The notes under the pieces are model-generated. The model was not told where the DNA came from and searched no databases. It worked only from the letters and a program-made list of their open reading frames with translations. 64,000 nt of DNA from RPQJ01 sp963793675. GTDB taxonomy: Bacteria; Pseudomonadota; Gammaproteobacteria; Steroidobacterales; Steroidobacteraceae. Made by a program: the position numbers and the translations under genes. The stretch covers positions 248,001 to 312,000 of the forward strand of contig CAWCBA010000010.1 of NCBI GenBank assembly GCA_963793675.1. The letters run 5' to 3'. Position 1 is the stretch's first letter. Each line of letters begins with the position of its first letter. Below, in pieces: positions 16,852 to 26,172 of this stretch.

Positions 16852-17235
16852 TCAGTGCAGGACGCCCGGCATGGCGAGCCGGAACGGCGCGATCGGTGCG
16901 TCGAACTGCTCGCCGTCGTCCGCGACCATGTGGTACCTGCCCTGCATCGCGCCGACCGGCGTCTCGAGGATCGCGCCGCTGGAATACCGGAATCCCTGGC
17001 CCGGCTGCAGGTGCGGTTGCTCGCCGACGACGCCGTCGCCGACCACTTCCTGCACCTTGCCGTTGGCGTCGGTGATGAGCCAGTGGCGCGTCACGAGTCG
17101 CGCCGGTTTCGTCCCTTCGTTGCGGATGGTGATCGTGTACGAGAACACGAACCGACCCTCGCCGGGGTTCGACTGGTCCTCGACGTAATTGGTGCTGACG
17201 TCGACGCGAATGCGGTTGGGATCCGCCGTCGTCAT
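16852..17235 (-). CDS. apaG: ApaG protein
   Basis: 127 aa, an ApaG/DUF525 domain with an immunoglobulin-like fold. Conserved elements include YTITIRNEGTKPARLVTRHW, VVGEQPHLQPGQGFRYSSG and MQGRYHMVADDG. Its biochemical role is unsettled. It is related to an F-box-associated domain in eukaryotes and usually lies next to apaH and ksgA, as here. The ATG 17235 overlaps the usp stop as ATGA (17232-17235), so it is coupled to usp rather than directly to ksgA. Confidence 0.95.
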   Translation of the reverse strand: MTTADPNRIRVDVSTNYVEDQSNPGEGRFVFSYTITIRNEGTKPARLVTRHWLITDANGKVQEVVGDGVVGEQPHLQPGQGFRYSSGAILETPVGAMQGRYHMVADDGEQFDAPIAPFRLAMPGVLH

Positions 17236-17669
17236 GTCTTCTTCCAGCGCACGGCGAGCACGTCGCACGGCGCCGCATGCAGGATCGTGTCCTCGGTCTG
17301 GTTGAACATGATCGACAGGCCGTGCCGTTCGCGGCTGCCGAGCACGATCAGGTCGATGCCGCGGTCCGTTGCGATGCGCACGAGCTCGGCCTTGATGTTG
17401 CCGGCCTGCACGATGCGCTCCGCCTTCTCGAGGCCGACCTTCTGCGCGAGTTCGGCGATGTGCCGGGTGGCGCGCTCGATCAGTTCGCCTTCGATCTGCA
17501 CGGCGGGCAGCAAGGCCTCGCCCATCGGTTCGACCGGGACGTATTCCACGACGTGCAGCAGGATGACTTCGGCCCCGTAACGCTCGGCGACGTCGCGCGC
17601 CCGCTCTGCGATCTGTTCGCTGCCTTCGGTGACGTCCACAGCGAGCAGGATCTTCTTGTATTCGCGCAT
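17232..17669 (-). CDS. Universal stress protein UspA family
   Basis: A single-domain Usp of 145 aa. The start KKILLAVDVTEGSEQIAERA and the C-terminal nucleotide-binding signature DLIVLGSRERHGLS are visible. The latter corresponds to the G-2x-G-9x-G(S/T) ATP-binding type loop, here slightly altered. These soluble proteins help survival under starvation or oxidative stress. Insertion of a usp between ksgA and apaG is not the E. coli layout. It heads its own unit, with a good promoter at 17721-17749. Confidence 0.9.
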   Translation of the reverse strand: MREYKKILLAVDVTEGSEQIAERARDVAERYGAEVILLHVVEYVPVEPMGEALLPAVQIEGELIERATRHIAELAQKVGLEKAERIVQAGNIKAELVRIATDRGIDLIVLGSRERHGLSIMFNQTEDTILHAAPCDVLAVRWKKT

Positions 17670-17720
17670 GGTGGGCTCCGTGGAACGGGTGGTTCCGGTG
17701 CGAAAATCGGTTCAGGGAGG

Positions 17721-17749
17721 ATTATAGGCGGCGCCGGAGGGGCCACCAA
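17721..17749 (-). promoter_or_regulatory. Sigma70-type promoter for usp-apaG-apaH
   Basis: On the minus strand a perfect TATAAT (-10, 17726-17721) is preceded by a 17-base spacer and TTGGTG (-35, 17749-17744). It lies in the 87-base gap between ksgA's stop and the usp start, giving a leader of about 45 bases. The -35 matches consensus at only its first three positions. Confidence 0.65.
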
Positions 17750-17756
17750 TCCGGAA

Positions 17757-18575
17757 TCATTCTGCCGCGATAACGCCGGGCGCATCCCCTCGTCGGGCGA
17801 CCCATTGGTCCGCAAGGGCGGCAAACTGGGCCGGGGCGAGCGTTTCGGCCCTCGCCCCGGGGTCGACGCCCGCGGCCACGATCCCGTCCACGTCGAGCAG
17901 GCCCATCAGCGCATTGCGCAAGGTCTTGCGACGCTTCGAAAAAGCGGCCGCTACCACGGCCGCGAACGCGGCCTGGTCGGCGACTTCGAACGGTGGCGCG
18001 GCATGTGGGGTCAGCGCGAAAAACGTCGAGGTGACCCGGGGGGCTGGTTTGAATGCGCCGGGGCCAATGTCGAACAGCCGTTCCACCTTGACGTGCGGCG
18101 CGAGCATCACCGTGAGCCGGCCATAATCGCCCGAGCCGGGCGCGGCCGCCATGCGCACGACCACCTCCTTCTGCAGCATGAAGTGCATGTCGGCGAAGGC
18201 GTCGAGCTGCGAGATGAAGTGGAACAGCAGCGGCGTCGAGACGTTGTACGGCAGGTTGCCGATCAGTCGCAGCGGCGGCCCGTCGCCGCGCAACGCGCGG
18301 AAGTCGAACTCGAGGGCGTCCGCAAGGTGCACCTGCAGCTCACCGCGTCCCTGGCAGTGCGCCTGCAGCGGCGGCACGACGTCGCGATCAATCTCGACGA
18401 CGTCGAGCCTGCCCGCCAGGGCGAGGACGGGTGCCGTTATCGCGCCGCGGCCGGGACCGACCTCCACGAGTCGATCGCCGGGGCGCGGATCGATGGCGCG
18501 CACGATCCGGTCGATCGTGCCGGGGTCGTGCAGGAAGTGCTGCCCGTAGCGCTTCTTGGCGTGACCGTGCTTCAC
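17757..18575 (-). CDS. rsmA: 16S rRNA (adenine1518-N6/adenine1519-N6)-dimethyltransferase KsgA (RsmA)
   Basis: 272 aa. KsgA dimethylates two adjacent adenines in helix 45 of 16S rRNA during late 30S assembly. Motifs: KKRYGQHFLHDPGTIDRIV, RLVEVGPGRGAIT (SAM motif I), LRLIGNLPYNVSTPLLFH (catalytic NLPY) and SKRRKTLRNAL near the C-terminus. The start codon is GTG at 18575, overlapping the pdxA stop as GTGA. Loss of this gene confers kasugamycin resistance in many bacteria. It is the last gene of the lptD-surA-pdxA-ksgA unit. Confidence 0.96.
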   Translation of the reverse strand: MKHGHAKKRYGQHFLHDPGTIDRIVRAIDPRPGDRLVEVGPGRGAITAPVLALAGRLDVVEIDRDVVPPLQAHCQGRGELQVHLADALEFDFRALRGDGPPLRLIGNLPYNVSTPLLFHFISQLDAFADMHFMLQKEVVVRMAAAPGSGDYGRLTVMLAPHVKVERLFDIGPGAFKPAPRVTSTFFALTPHAAPPFEVADQAAFAAVVAAAFSKRRKTLRNALMGLLDVDGIVAAGVDPGARAETLAPAQFAALADQWVARRGDAPGVIAAE

Positions 18576-19597
18576 CAGCGCGACGCCTGATGTCGTGCAC
18601 GATGGCTCAGTTCCAGCGCGAGCGCAAACGCGGCCTGCAGGCTGCCGGGATCGGCCTTGCGCGTGCCGGCAAGATCGAGCGCCGTGCCGTGATCGACGGA
18701 CGTGCGCACGATCGGCAACCCGAGCGTGACGTTGACTGCGTGGCCGAAGCTCGCGTGCTTCAGCACCGGCAGGCCCTGGTCGTGGTACATGGCGACGACG
18801 GCGTCGATGCCCTTCAGCCGCTGCGGCACGAACGCGGTGTCGGCCGGCACGGGCCCGACGAGATCGAGCCCGTCGCCGCGTAGAGCTGCCAGCGTCGGCT
18901 CGAGCACCTCGATTTCTTCGCGCCCGAGGTGACCACTTTCGCCGGCGTGCGGGTTCAGGCCCAGCACCAGCATGCGGGGCCGGCGTATTCCGAACAGCGA
19001 CTGCAGGTCGCCCGCGACGATGCGCAGCACGGCCTCGAGTCGCGACGGTGTGAGGGCCGCGCTGACTTTCCGCAACGGCAGGTGCGTGGTCGCGAGTGCA
19101 ACGCGTAAGCCGCCGCCGACCAGCAGCATCACGGGCAGGCGCACGCCAGTGCGTTTAGCGAGGTACTCGGTGTGCCCGGTAAACGGGACGCCGGCTTCGT
19201 TGATGATCGATTTCTGCACCGGCGCCGTCACGATCGCCTGGAACGCACCGGCTGCGCAGCCGCCGATGGCTGCGTCGAGAGTCTCGAGCACGTAACGCGC
19301 GTTTGCAGCGGCCAGGACGCCGGGCCGTGCCGGTTCCGCCAGCGGCACGTGCAGGAGTTCGACGCCAGCGCGGGGTCGGCTCATCGCGTCGAAGTCGGGC
19401 AGTTTGAGCTGGCGGGCGCTGCGCGGTCGCGCGCGGCCGAACAGGGAGCGGTCGCCGATCAGGACGACACGGCAGCCTGCTGGTGCCGTGTCGAGCAATT
19501 CGGTGCAGAGATCCGGGCCGATGCCTGCCGGTTCGCCGGTCGTGACGGCGACGGTGCGCAGCGCCGTGGCACGATGCGATCGGCCCGCGGCGCTCAC
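18572..19597 (-). CDS. pdxA: 4-hydroxythreonine-4-phosphate dehydrogenase PdxA
   Basis: A 341-aa NAD-dependent enzyme of pyridoxal phosphate synthesis (DXP-dependent route). Family landmarks are VAVTTGEPAGIGPDL, the metal-site histidine in FTGHTEYLAKRTG, ATTHLPLRKVS, GLNPHAGESGHLGREE and YHDQGLPVLKH. The GTG at 19597 overlaps the surA stop as GTGA and gives a length close to the family's 330; an earlier in-frame start at 19690 lies inside surA. Position between surA and ksgA is the common gammaproteobacterial order. Confidence 0.94.
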   Translation of the reverse strand: MSAAGRSHRATALRTVAVTTGEPAGIGPDLCTELLDTAPAGCRVVLIGDRSLFGRARPRSARQLKLPDFDAMSRPRAGVELLHVPLAEPARPGVLAAANARYVLETLDAAIGGCAAGAFQAIVTAPVQKSIINEAGVPFTGHTEYLAKRTGVRLPVMLLVGGGLRVALATTHLPLRKVSAALTPSRLEAVLRIVAGDLQSLFGIRRPRMLVLGLNPHAGESGHLGREEIEVLEPTLAALRGDGLDLVGPVPADTAFVPQRLKGIDAVVAMYHDQGLPVLKHASFGHAVNVTLGLPIVRTSVDHGTALDLAGTRKADPGSLQAAFALALELSHRARHQASRW

Positions 19598-20901
19598 ATC
19601 CGGTATTCGACGAACGCTTCGTCGCGCAGCCGGCGCAGCCAGATTTCCGTCTCTTCGTCCGCACGTGCTTCGCGCAGCTGGCTGACGCAACGGTTGCGAG
19701 TCATGTCCTCGCTCGCGTCGTAGGTGCGGCGACCGAGCAACTGCACGATATGCCAGCCGAACTGCGTACGGAATGGCGGGCTGATCTCGTTTTCAGCGAG
19801 CGCATCGAGCTGCTTCTCGAACTCGGGCACGAAGCTGCCCGGGCCGGCCCAGCCGAGGTCGCCGCCCGTGGCAGCCGAACCCGGGTCTTCGGACGTGACC
19901 GAGGCGATCGCCTCGAAGCTCTCTCCCTTCAGGATCCGATCCCGGATCTGCGCGAGCTTCTGGCGCACGGTCTCGTCGTCCATCACTTCCGTGGGCTTCA
20001 TCAGGATGTGCCGGGCGTGCACCTGCGACACGAGCGCCGGTGCCTGGCCGCCGCGGATCTCGAGCACCTTGAAGATGTGGAGGCCGCTGGGCGTGCGGAT
20101 CGGCTCCGTCACGTCACCGGCCTGCAGGGTGGGGATGATGTCGGCGACGAACGAGGGCAGCTGCCCCGCCTTGCGCCAGCCGAGGGCGCCGCCTTCGAGT
20201 GCCGTGCCGGAATCGGAGTAGGTGATCGCGAGCTGGGCGAAGTCTTCGTTCTTTTTCGCGCGTTCGTAAACGGCCTGCGCGCGCGAGGTGCGCTCCGCGA
20301 CCTGTTTCTCGTCGGCCGTACTCGGAATGGCGACGAGGATGTGCGCAAGGTTGAACTCGTTGTCCGCACCCGGCGACGCCTTGCTCTTCGCGATGCATTG
20401 CTCGACTTCGCGCGGCGACACGTACACGCGCGCGAGCACGTCGCGCTGGCGCAGTGCCTGCAGCGTCATCTCGCGGCGGACTTCGTCGCGGTAGTCGCGA
20501 TAATCGATGCCCTGGGCCTCGAGCGTGGCGGGCAGGTCGCTGAACTTGATGTTGTTGCGGTTGGCGACATCGGTCAGTGCGTTGTTGACCATCTCGTCCG
20601 AGATCTTCAGGCCGAGGCGCTCGGCGCGCTGCATCTGCAGCTCCTGCAGCACGAGGCGTTCGAGCACCTGCTGGCGCAGGACGTTGCGCGGCGGCAGCTG
20701 CTGGCCCGCCTGCTGGATGCGCCCGCTGACGATGGACATCTGCTTTTCGACGTCGCTGCGGAGCACCAGGCCGTCGTTGACGACGGCGGCGACGCGGTCG
20801 AGCAGGACGCCGGAGGAACTCAGGTCCTTGGACTGGGCGTGGACGGTGCCCACGGCGGCGAGCAACAGGACGGCTGCGCCGAAAAACTGCTTATATTTCA
20901 A
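19594..20901 (-). CDS. surA: Periplasmic chaperone/peptidyl-prolyl isomerase SurA
   Basis: 435 aa (E. coli SurA: 428). A signal peptide ending at VGTVHAQS precedes the chaperone N-domain (LDRVAAVVNDGLVLRSDVE). Two parvulin PPIase domains follow: NLAHILVAIPSTADEKQ with SDSGTALEGGALGW, and VHARHILMKPTEV with EDPGSAATGGDLGW; each ends in a family-typical LHIFKVLE or WHIVQLLG. SurA escorts outer-membrane proteins to the BAM complex, and LptD is a major client encoded immediately upstream. The start is placed at TTG 20901, 7 bases after the lptD stop, because the signal peptide begins there and no nearer ATG exists. Confidence 0.92.
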   Translation of the reverse strand: MKYKQFFGAAVLLLAAVGTVHAQSKDLSSSGVLLDRVAAVVNDGLVLRSDVEKQMSIVSGRIQQAGQQLPPRNVLRQQVLERLVLQELQMQRAERLGLKISDEMVNNALTDVANRNNIKFSDLPATLEAQGIDYRDYRDEVRREMTLQALRQRDVLARVYVSPREVEQCIAKSKASPGADNEFNLAHILVAIPSTADEKQVAERTSRAQAVYERAKKNEDFAQLAITYSDSGTALEGGALGWRKAGQLPSFVADIIPTLQAGDVTEPIRTPSGLHIFKVLEIRGGQAPALVSQVHARHILMKPTEVMDDETVRQKLAQIRDRILKGESFEAIASVTSEDPGSAATGGDLGWAGPGSFVPEFEKQLDALAENEISPPFRTQFGWHIVQLLGRRTYDASEDMTRNRCVSQLREARADEETEIWLRRLRDEAFVEYRM

Positions 20902-20908
20902 GGGTATC

Positions 20909-23210
20909 TCAGAATCGGGGCGCGGACAGAGGCGAGGAGTATCCCCGAATCGCTTCGCGCAGGAAAGCTTCGTTGTCCACTCCGACACTGGACAATCCCT
21001 TCAGTTCCAGTTGCAGGCCGACCGACGTTTCGATGGCGCCCGAGCGGCTGGAGACGAAGCGTCGCGTGACCAGGCGAACGGCCCAGCAGCAGGACGAATA
21101 TTCGACGCCCAGGAACTGGTCCAGCGTCTTGTCTTCCTGCAGCGAGTAGACAAAGCGCACGAAACCGCGCCACTGGCTGCTGAGCGGCCAGGCACCCGAC
21201 ACATCGACCTGCTCCAGCAGGTCGCGACGGAAGCGGTAGCCCGCGTTGATGACCCGACCCGGCGATGGGTTGTACTGCAGGAAGGTCTCGGTACGCTCAC
21301 CCTGGGTCTCGTCCGGGTTCCACTGGTAGGCAAAGCGCGCGTTCCAGTCCTTGTACGCGTTGAGTTCGACCTCGGCCACGACGTCCGACGTCGAGCGGTT
21401 GCGCACGGGCTCGTCCGGCAGAGTGACGCGCGGATCCTGGAAGTAGAACGACTGCCCGAGCGTGGCGCTAAGGTACTGGCGACCGCGGCTCGAATCGAGC
21501 AGGCGGGTGGTGACGCCGACGCTCACCTGGTTCGCGTCGCCGATCCGGTCCGGGCCCACGTAGCGGTTGGTGCGGAACAGCTGCACGAGATTCAGGTCGG
21601 GAATGCCGGTATCGAAGACGGGCAGGTCGTCCTGGTTCTTGTATGGCACGTACAGGTACAGCAGTCGTGGTTCGAGCGTCTGGATGCGGTTGCCTTTCGA
21701 TCCCGACTCGCGCTCCATCGTGAAACCGGCGTCGAGACTGGCCGACGGCAGCGAGCGATCGGGGGAATCGTCCGCACCCGGTGCGACGTCGCTCAGCAGG
21801 TACTGCGTGTAACGGTAACCCGCGCCCGCGGCGAAAAATGCGCCGCTGCGGTCGATGCGCCATTCGAGCGAAGGCTCGGCGTCGAGACGGACACCCTGGG
21901 GACCCAGGTCGCGCTGGAAATTGGTCGCTTCGGCGAACAGGGAGCCCGACAGGCCGCCTGCGAAATCGCGCCAGCGCCCGAGAGCCGCCAGCTGCGGCGC
22001 GATGCGGTAGGGCTCGTCTGCCGCTGCCAGCGTGGTGTCGATGACCTGGTAGCCCTGGGCGCGGGCATTGAAGGACCAGGCATCCATGTCGTGGCGCAGT
22101 TCGATGTAGCGGTTCACGAACGAAACACTGGTGCCTTCGAAGCCGATACCGAAATCCTCGTAATAGTCGTTGTCGCTCACGTCGGTCGCGTCGATCATCA
22201 GCCGGGTGCGCGGCGCGAAGCGCGTGACGTGGCGCCAGTCGATGACGCCGCGGGCTTCGCCGGTTTCCTGGTCGTGGACCAGGTATTCGAGGTTGAGCTG
22301 GCTGCGGCTGCGGTCGCTCAGGTAACGCAGCTCCGGGTCGAGGCGGATGCCGCGCGACGAATACCAGCGCGCGGTGAGCGTAGCGTCGTAGTTCTCGGCC
22401 AGGTTCCAGTAGTAAGGCACGGCGATCTGCGTGCCGGTGCGGCTGCCGCTGCCGATCGTCGGGAACAGCAGGCCGGACTTGCGCTGGTCACCGACGGGAA
22501 ACGAGATCCACGGCGTGTAGAACACCGGCACGCCGAGAAACTCGATGCGGACGTCACGCCCGGTGCCGATCAGGCTCTTCTGGTCGATGTCGATTGCGCC
22601 GGCGGCGAGGCCCCAGTCCTCGTTGCCCGGGGGGCAGGCTGTGTAGCGCACACCCTCGAGATTGATGTGGCCAGTCTGCGTGATCCTTGCGTTTGGTCGC
22701 GGCGCCCCGCACCGACTGGTCACGCAACTCGAATTCAGCTCCTTCGAAATTGCCCACGCCGCCTTCCTGGAACGAGCCGCCTTCGCCGCGCACGTGCATC
22801 TGCGGGTCGAGGTATTCGATGTCGCCGTTCAGTTCGACGCTGCGCTGTTCGGCATTGATCGTGGCCTGGTCGGCGGTGAGCAGGCGTTGGCCCATGCGGA
22901 TCTGCACGTTGCCGCTCAACTCGGCATCGCCGGCACGGCCGAGCTCGCCGGTGTCGCTGGTGACGTGGATCTGCGGGTCGTCCGGATCGGCCCTGAGCAG
23001 TTCCTCGATGCGCGGGTCGATGCCGGACTGGACGGCGCACCGGTCGTTGCGTGCGGGCTCGACTGCTGCTGCTTGCGCGGGCGCCGGGGCGGGTGGCTGT
23101 TGCTGTGCATGGGCGGACGCGGCTCCGAGCCATGCGCAGGCCGCCGCCCGCCGCAGGGTGGCCTGCAGCGCCTGCTGCAGGCCTGGGGAAGCAGCGCACG
23201 GCGTCGTCAT
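20909..23210 (-). CDS. lptD: LPS-assembly outer-membrane protein LptD (frameshifted near 22695 as read)
   Basis: LptD forms, with LptE, the outer-membrane translocon that inserts lipopolysaccharide. About 766 aa when two frames are joined. The N-terminal frame has a short signal peptide, a Pro/Ala/Gln-rich linker and the LptA-like jellyroll (DTGELGRAGDAELSGNV, LLTADQATINAEQRSVELNG). The C-terminal frame carries LEGVRYTACPPGNEDW, VPVFYTPWISFPVGDQRKSG and the beta-barrel. The break lies in an AAA run at about 22695. Since the gene is essential, a sequence error is likely. The ATG 23210 is only 7 bases downstream of a TATAAT and has no Shine-Dalgarno sequence. Confidence 0.88.
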
Positions 23211-23217
23211 CCGGACG

Positions 23218-23225
23218 ATTATAAT
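23218..23225. promoter_or_regulatory. Palindromic -10 element shared by lptD and amgK
   Basis: ATTATAAT in the 78-base divergent gap reads as TATAAT on both strands. Towards lptD it is 7 bases from the ATG, predicting a leaderless or near-leaderless message. Towards amgK it would give a leader of about 57 bases. A clear -35 hexamer is not seen on either side, so the call rests on the perfect -10 match. Confidence 0.45.
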
Positions 23226-23288
23226 TGCGCGCGAATCGCCGCATCCGACTATTGCCTGCCCGCTTTCCAGCCCGATCGGGGTCCCCGC

Positions 23289-24348
23289 TTGAACGACACA
23301 CGCCCGCAGTCGCCGGCCACGAGCCAGGACGATCCGCGTCTCGAGTTGCTGCGCCAGTGGCTCGAGCGGGACCTCGGCTTGCGCCGGTACGGCATCGCGC
23401 CGGCATCCGCCGACGCCAGTTTCCGCCGCTATTTCCGCGTGACGCGCGCCGGACAGGCTTCGCTGATCGTCATGGACGCGCCGCCCGGCAAGGAAGACGT
23501 CGGTCCATACCTGCGCGTCGCCGCCATGCTGCAGGACATCGGCGTGCATGCGCCGCGCATCCTGCAACGTTCGGAGCGGGACGGATTCCTGCTGCTGACC
23601 GACCTCGGCACGACGATGTACCTGCCGGAACTCACCAAGCCGGGCCAGGCCGATCCGCTGTACGCCGACGCGATGGCGGCGCTGGTCCAGATCCAGTCCC
23701 GCGGCATGCAGGCCGCCGCGGAACTGCCGCCGTACGATGAGAAGCTGCTGCGATTCGAGATGAGTCTCTTCCCCGACTGGTTGCTGCAGCGGCACCTGTC
23801 ACTGGCGCTGAGTCCGCGCGAAGCGCAGGTGCTGCAGGCGGGGATGGATGCGCTGGTCGCCAACGCACTGGAGCAGCCGCAGGTCTTCGTGCATCGCGAC
23901 TATCACTCGCGCAACCTGATGGTCTGCCCCGAGGCCAACCCCGGCATCATCGATTTCCAGGACGCCGTGCGCGGCGCCTGCACGTATGACCTCGTTTCGC
24001 TGCTGCGCGACAGCTACATCGCCTGGCCGCAGGAGCGTGTCGTAGCCTGGGCCCTGGCGTTCCGCCGCCGCGCGGTCGCAGCCGGGCTGTCGGCAGGCCG
24101 TGACGAAGCGCAGTTCCTGCGCTGGTTCGACCTGATGGGCGTGCAGCGCCACCTCAAGGTCGGCGGCATCTTCGCGCGGCTTTTCCACCGTGACGGCAAG
24201 TCCGGGTACCTGGCCGACATTCCACGCACGCTGCAGTACGCGGTGAACTCGTGCGCGCGCCATGCGGATTTCACCGAACTCGGCGACATTGATCGGGACA
24301 CGTGTCCTGCCCGCAGTCATCGCCGGGCTCGGGGGCAACGCACCTTGA
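23289..24348 (+). CDS. amgK: Anomeric MurNAc/GlcNAc kinase AmgK (frameshifted near 24303 as read)
   Basis: About 352 aa, an aminoglycoside-phosphotransferase-fold kinase. AmgK phosphorylates MurNAc at the anomeric carbon, feeding MurU and bypassing de novo UDP-MurNAc synthesis (a basis of intrinsic fosfomycin tolerance in Pseudomonas). Motifs: SFRRYFRV, HRDYHSRNLM (catalytic loop) and GIIDFQDAVRGACTYDLVSLLRD (metal-binding Asp). As read the frame runs into murU, but at 24303 the neighbouring frame gives a natural end, VLPAVIAGLGGNAP, with a stop at 24346-24348, 5 bases before murU. The start is uncertain: TTG 23289 is chosen by homology-like spacing, while the frame is open further upstream. 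Confidence 0.82.
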
Positions 24349-24353
24349 GAGCC

Positions 24354-25082
24354 ATGATCCTCGCCGCGGGCAAGGGCGAGCGCATGCGGCCGCTCACGCT
24401 CAGTCGTCCGAAGCCCCTGCTTGACGTCGGCGGCATGGCGCTGATCGAGCATCACCTCTATGCCTTGGCGACGGCCGGGTTCAGCGAGGTCGTCGTCAAC
24501 CTGTCGTGGCTCGGCGGGCAGATTCCGGCAGCGCTCGGCGACGGTTCGCGCTACGGGCTGAAAATCGACTACAGCCAGGAGGGTCCGGAACCGCTCGAGA
24601 CGGGTGGCGGCATCTTCCGTGCGTTGCCATTGCTGTGTCCGATGGGTGTCGAGCCGTTCCTGGTGCTGAACGGCGACGTCTGGATGCAGTACCCCTTCGC
24701 GGACCTGCGCGTGCAGTTCTCGCAGGGACTGCCTGGCAAGGACCAGGCGCACGTCGTGCTGGTGCCGAACCCCGACCATAATCCTCGGGGCGACTTCGCT
24801 TTCGACGCTGGACGCATGGTCGAGCCCGTGCCGGGAATGGCGGCGGACACGTCCGTGGCGGCGAGAATCGCAGCGTTGCCGAAATGCACGTTCTCGGGAC
24901 TCGGCGTGTATCACCCGTCGCTGTTCAACGCCTGCGAGGACGGCATCTTCAAGCTCGCGCCATTGCTGCGTACGGCAGCCGTCAACTCGCGCGTCAGCGT
25001 CGAGTTGTTCGAAGGCGACTGGCTCGACATCGGCACGCCGGAACGGCTTGCCGAACTCAACGCCCGTCTGACCCGGTGCTGA
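24354..25082 (+). CDS. murU: N-acetylmuramate-1-phosphate uridylyltransferase MurU
   Basis: A 242-aa nucleotidyltransferase that makes UDP-MurNAc from MurNAc-1-phosphate and UTP, closing the recycling shortcut started by AmgK. The N-terminus MILAAGKGERMRPLTLSRPKPLL is the sugar-nucleotidyltransferase signature (shown in part: AAGKGERMRPLT). FLVLNGDVW holds the metal-binding Asp, and the C-terminus has EGDWLDIGTPERLAELN. The ATG 24354 follows the inferred amgK stop by 5 bases. The frame is continuous with amgK as read, which probably reflects an indel rather than a true fusion. Confidence 0.88.
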   Translation: MILAAGKGERMRPLTLSRPKPLLDVGGMALIEHHLYALATAGFSEVVVNLSWLGGQIPAALGDGSRYGLKIDYSQEGPEPLETGGGIFRALPLLCPMGVEPFLVLNGDVWMQYPFADLRVQFSQGLPGKDQAHVVLVPNPDHNPRGDFAFDAGRMVEPVPGMAADTSVAARIAALPKCTFSGLGVYHPSLFNACEDGIFKLAPLLRTAAVNSRVSVELFEGDWLDIGTPERLAELNARLTRC

Positions 25083-25097
25083 ACCGGCCGCGGCAAG

Positions 25098-25103
25098 TAC
25101 AAT
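25098..25103 (+). promoter_or_regulatory. Possible -10 box 8 bases before the lipA start
   Basis: TACAAT (five of six consensus positions) ends 8 bases before the lipA ATG. The region between has no Shine-Dalgarno sequence, so initiation could occur within 1-2 bases of the start codon. No -35 match was found, so this remains tentative. Confidence 0.35.
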
Positions 25104-25111
25104 GCGTCACC

Positions 25112-26158
25112 ATGAGCGAGTTCAAAGGCATTCCGGTCGTCCCCGGCGTCAAGACCGCCGCCTCGAGCGGAAAGAAATACAAGACTGTTCAAGGGTTTAC
25201 GGCGATCCGTGACGGCATCAAGGCCGCTGCGCCGAGCGCGTCCGCGACACCCGCAGGCCGCAAGCCCAGCTGGCTGCGAGCGCCGATGCCGGCCGGTCGC
25301 GGCTTCGAAACGGTCAGGCAGACGGTCCGTGAACACGGACTCGCCACCGTCTGCGAGGAAGCCAAGTGCCCCAACATCGGCGAGTGCTGGAATGCGGGCA
25401 CGGCGACGATCATGTTGATGGGCGAGGTCTGCACGCGCGCGTGCCGCTTCTGCGCCGTCGATACGGGCAACCCGCGTGGCTGGCTCGATGCCGACGAACC
25501 CGCGAACGCCGCGCGCACCGTGCAGCTGATGCAGCTCAAATACGTCGTGCTGACGTCGGTGAACCGCGACGACCTGCCCGATGGCGGCGCCGCCCACTTC
25601 GCTGCGTGCGTGCGCGAGATCAAGCGCCTCAATCCCGAAACCGCGGTCGAAGCACTGACGCCCGACTTCCAGGGCGTGCTGACCGACGTCGCAACAGTCG
25701 TCGACAGCGGGCTCGACGTCTTCGCGCAGAACGTCGAGACCGTGCGTCGCCTGACGCATCCCGTGCGTGATCCGCGCGCGTCCTACGAACAGACGCTGGC
25801 CGTGCTCGCGCACGCCAGGCGGCATCGCCGCGAGCAGGGCGACGTGCTGGTGAAGACCAGCCTGATGCTCGGCCTCGGTGAAACGGACGACGAGATCCTC
25901 GAGACCATGCGCGACCTGCGCGCGGCGGGCGTGGACCTGCTGACGCTCGGCCAGTACCTGCGGCCGACGGTCAACCACCTGGCGGTCGAGCGCTTCGTCA
26001 CGCCGCAGGAATTCGAGCAGTATCGCCGTCGGGCGCTGGAACTCGGCTTCGTCGAGTGCGTGTCGGGCCCGCTCGTCCGTTCCAGTTACCGCGCCGAACA
26101 GGCGCTCGCCCGCAACAATGCCGGCCTCGCCGAGGGCGGCCTCGCCAAGCGTGGTTGA
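25112..26158 (+). CDS. lipA: Lipoyl synthase LipA
   Basis: A 348-aa radical-SAM enzyme that inserts two sulfurs into protein-bound octanoate. The auxiliary cluster motif is EEAKCPNIGECWNAGTAT (C-x4-C-x5-C), the radical-SAM cluster motif is CTRACRFC, and the C-terminal serine motif is VRSSYRAEQ. The N-terminal 45 residues are a family-typical extension rich in Lys/Ala. The start ATG 25112 is preferred over upstream in-frame codons because these fall inside murU. lipB follows after 14 bases; together they provide lipoate for pyruvate and 2-oxoglutarate dehydrogenases. Confidence 0.96.
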   Translation: MSEFKGIPVVPGVKTAASSGKKYKTVQGFTAIRDGIKAAAPSASATPAGRKPSWLRAPMPAGRGFETVRQTVREHGLATVCEEAKCPNIGECWNAGTATIMLMGEVCTRACRFCAVDTGNPRGWLDADEPANAARTVQLMQLKYVVLTSVNRDDLPDGGAAHFAACVREIKRLNPETAVEALTPDFQGVLTDVATVVDSGLDVFAQNVETVRRLTHPVRDPRASYEQTLAVLAHARRHRREQGDVLVKTSLMLGLGETDDEILETMRDLRAAGVDLLTLGQYLRPTVNHLAVERFVTPQEFEQYRRRALELGFVECVSGPLVRSSYRAEQALARNNAGLAEGGLAKRG

Positions 26159-26172
26159 ATCAGCGCAACAGC

